A stretch of 64,000 bases of DNA from Variovorax sp. WS11. GTDB lineage: Bacteria > Pseudomonadota > Gammaproteobacteria > Burkholderiales > Burkholderiaceae_C. The stretch is from the NCBI RefSeq assembly GCF_010499245.1, contig NZ_JAAGOW010000001.1, positions 2,790,001-2,854,000 on the forward strand, in the 5' to 3' direction. Shown here one piece after another: positions 62,599-64,000 of this stretch. The notes below the pieces were generated by a model. The model worked only from the letters and a program-made list of their open reading frames with translations. It was not told the origin of the DNA and searched no databases. How positions within the stretch are numbered: the stretch's first letter is position 1; every line of letters starts with the position of its first letter. Made by a program: the position numbers and the translations under genes.

Positions 62599-62616
62599 AA
62601 AACAAGGAGACTCGTG

Positions 62617-62922
62617 ATGCCCGTGTTCCAAACCAGCAACCGGATTCCTTCACAGTACCAGACGAAAAAAAAATATCCCCGGGCCATGCCGTCGGTAGGG
62701 GGCAAGCTGCCACCAAGTCATTTCTTTAAAGCGGTCAAAGGGAAGGCGGGGTTTGGATTTTCTCCGCGATTGCCCGCAGTGAGGCTCTTTCCGGTGAATC
62801 CCCATGCAGACATAGAGGAGGCCGAGGAAGGCACAGAGTGGCCCGAGACAGACATTCAGATCAACGCCCAACTCGATGCCGTCCTCAATGAGTCAGCACC
62901 AGATCCAGTCGTGCAGCCGTGA
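62617..62922 (+). CDS. Small basic/proline-rich protein, candidate chaperone cargo 1
   Basis: This 101-residue protein of no family I recognise has a basic, Ser/Pro/Gln-rich N-terminal half (MPVFQTSNRIPSQYQTKKKY), as in secreted-effector leaders, and an acidic C-terminal half (ADIEEAEEGTEWPETD). It has no signal peptide or membrane helix. AAGGAG sits seven bases before the ATG. It starts 18 bp after the first chaperone-like gene, and its TGA overlaps the GTG of the second (GTGA), so all are translationally linked. Cargo status is inferred from position and composition. Confidence 0.6.
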   Translation: MPVFQTSNRIPSQYQTKKKYPRAMPSVGGKLPPSHFFKAVKGKAGFGFSPRLPAVRLFPVNPHADIEEAEEGTEWPETDIQINAQLDAVLNESAPDPVVQP

Positions 62923-63380
62923 GCAGGGAAGACTACGTCGAGCTGATGCAGGATTTCTGCAAAGCGATCGGCTTCGAGGAAGTAGGCGAGCTGCTGCACC
63001 AAGGTGTTCTGCAACTGGACGATACGCTCATCGGCATCGAGTACCTGGATGCGAGAAAAGAGATTCGCCTGCTCATGGACCTAGGGGACATGGAGGCGGA
63101 GGAAGACAGGGTAGCGCTGTTCTCTGTGCTGCTGGAATTCAATTCGAGCAACAACGGGCTGTACTTGCCGATCTTCAGCATGCATCCCGAAAGCGGGCAC
63201 GTGATCGTGGCGTATCACCTGCCCCTGAAGATCCTGCGCGATCAAAGCATCGGCCTCGCCTTCGTGCTCGACGAGCAATTGATCCCGCTGCTCGACGAAT
63301 GGAAGTCTGCCATTCGGCAAGCGCTCGATGATGTGCGATCCAACAGCGAAGCTTTGCTCCCAATCGGAACACTTGCCTGA
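62919..63380 (+). CDS. CesT-like type III secretion chaperone candidate, copy 2
   Basis: This 153-residue acidic paralog of the protein at 62137 has matching blocks: SREDYVELMQDFCKAIGFEE, DDTLIGIEYLDARKEIRLLM, LFSVLLEFNSSNNGLYLPIF, HVIVAYHLPLKIL and LDEQLIPLLDEWKSAIRQAL. The start is GTG at 62919, overlapping the stop of the preceding gene. Conservation of the helix-strand order with changed surface residues fits chaperones that have diverged to serve different partners. The C-terminal tail differs from copy 1. Confidence 0.6.
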   Translation: MSREDYVELMQDFCKAIGFEEVGELLHQGVLQLDDTLIGIEYLDARKEIRLLMDLGDMEAEEDRVALFSVLLEFNSSNNGLYLPIFSMHPESGHVIVAYHLPLKILRDQSIGLAFVLDEQLIPLLDEWKSAIRQALDDVRSNSEALLPIGTLA

Positions 63381-63397
63381 ACAAAAGGACGTTTGCC

Positions 63398-63958
63398 ATG
63401 CGCGCCGCCAGTCTCCAAGCCACACCTCGTGTCCTGCATCTCAACGAGAATCATGGCGACAGGTCGACGAGCCAAGCCAGAGAAGCGACCGTCCGACGCG
63501 TCAAGCTTGTCAAACAGCCCGCTGAGCTTTTCAACCGGCAACATGCACGCCTCCTGGCCCGCAGGAACGCCGATGAAGTCGGCTTTCTCAATCAAGCTGA
63601 CGAACTCAAGGCGTCTGACCTGTTCAACCCCGTGCCCGACGATCACGCCGCGAAGCAGCAGGAAGCCAGGCAGGCTGTTTCCTTCGGAATTGACCCGGAG
63701 ATATTGAAGGCGCAAAGAGCGAGAGGCGAGGCAGCGTTTTCTCTGCACTACGGATTGGCAAAGCAGCTGCAGAAGAAAAAAGCCACCAGCAAGCGCTACC
63801 AGAAAATAGAGAAGACCTTCGTCGACCGCAGCGGTAAGCTTCAGAAGGTTTTCGAAGTGGTCAGGATCAAAAAGACCAGAGTCCAGCGCTTCACGGACTG
63901 GCAGACCGAAGCAGGAGCGACAGTACAGAATGGCCTCATACCAACTCGCGTTCAATAG
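63398..63958 (+). CDS. Basic protein interrupted by IS630, candidate chaperone cargo 2
   Basis: I do not recognise the family. The reading frame gives 186 residues, very rich in Lys/Arg/Gln, with a likely helical region (LFNRQHARLLARRNADEVGF, HYGLAKQLQKKK) and no signal peptide. AAAGGACG precedes the ATG. An IS630 copy begins at 63941, so the last codons (from Pro at 63941) and the stop TAG at 63956 are supplied by the IS; the native C-terminus has been lost or lies beyond the window. It follows the second chaperone-like gene by 17 bp. Confidence 0.6.
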   Translation: MRAASLQATPRVLHLNENHGDRSTSQAREATVRRVKLVKQPAELFNRQHARLLARRNADEVGFLNQADELKASDLFNPVPDDHAAKQQEARQAVSFGIDPEILKAQRARGEAAFSLHYGLAKQLQKKKATSKRYQKIEKTFVDRSGKLQKVFEVVRIKKTRVQRFTDWQTEAGATVQNGLIPTRVQ

Positions 63959-64000
63959 ATTAGATATCATGTCATTCCACGAACTTCAAGGAGTCGTGGA
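63941..64000 (+). mobile_element. Second IS630 copy, left end only
   Basis: Bases 63941-64000 are identical to 11345-11404, from the CCAACTCGCGTTCAA terminal repeat to the base before the second base of the transposase ATG. The TA target lies at 63939-63940. The rest of the element is outside the window. Confidence 0.93.

Overview
The window is GC-rich bacterial DNA (roughly two-thirds G+C by eye) from what looks like a Comamonadaceae betaproteobacterium, probably close to Variovorax. That placement is inference. It rests on two Bug-type solute-binding proteins, GTP-dependent PEP carboxykinase, many LysR regulators beside short catabolic operons, and a hairpin-rich intergenic element of a kind I associate with this family. 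Nearly all genes are chromosomal metabolism. There are no rRNAs, tRNAs or CRISPR arrays that I can see.

Layout. 1-8.0 kb (minus strand): a tightly overlapping set encodes a TetR regulator, an NMT1/SsuA-type ABC importer (binding protein, ATPase, two permeases), a cyclase-family hydrolase and fumarylacetoacetase. A PAP2 phosphatase, an acyl carrier protein and a ketosynthase cut by the window edge follow. Acetoacetyl-CoA synthetase is divergent at 8.0-10.0 kb, so the enzyme that releases acetoacetate and the one that activates it share a promoter region holding two overlapping inverted repeats. 10.1-12.5 kb: an MFS exporter and a complete IS630-family element (11345-12469). 12.5-18.8 kb: two unrecognised proteins, a holin-like membrane protein, a LysR regulator, a PhyH dioxygenase, an ETHE1-like MBL-rhodanese fusion, a 1-Cys peroxiredoxin and a zinc-ribbon protein. 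18.9-22.6 kb: a glutarate/lysine catabolic locus (gcdR-gcdH-CoA transferase), with a strong hairpin over the CoA-transferase ribosome-binding site. 22.7-29.1 kb: a self-inhibited Fic protein with operator-like repeats, then amino-acid-type PLP enzymes and regulators.

29.1-36.8 kb: a LacI-controlled aromatic-type operon (intradiol dioxygenase, SDR, BKACE, quinone oxidoreductase, Bug protein). It has two frame disruptions and carries a group II intron (30160-32014) in antisense orientation. 36.8-50.1 kb: DUF1127/LysR, glutaminase, an EamA transporter, a GntR-controlled amidohydrolase/TauE/Bug operon, flavin reductase, a SpmAB-like protein, PhoD, a metallophosphoesterase and a LysR. 50.1-54.3 kb: a membrane protein, pckG and ilvA. 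54.3-60.1 kb: a double AAA+ ATPase and two tandem S41 peptidase lipoproteins. 60.1-62.0 kb: recQ.

The most unusual part is the last 1.8 kb (62137-63940). It is visibly lower in GC and holds four tightly packed genes arranged as two pairs. Each pair is an acidic ~153-residue protein resembling CesT-type type III secretion chaperones, followed by a small basic protein of unknown family. The second basic protein is cut by another copy of the same IS630 element, whose first 60 bases (63941-64000) match 11345-11404 exactly. This is the best candidate for an undescribed system, probably the edge of a larger secretion-related island that continues beyond the window.
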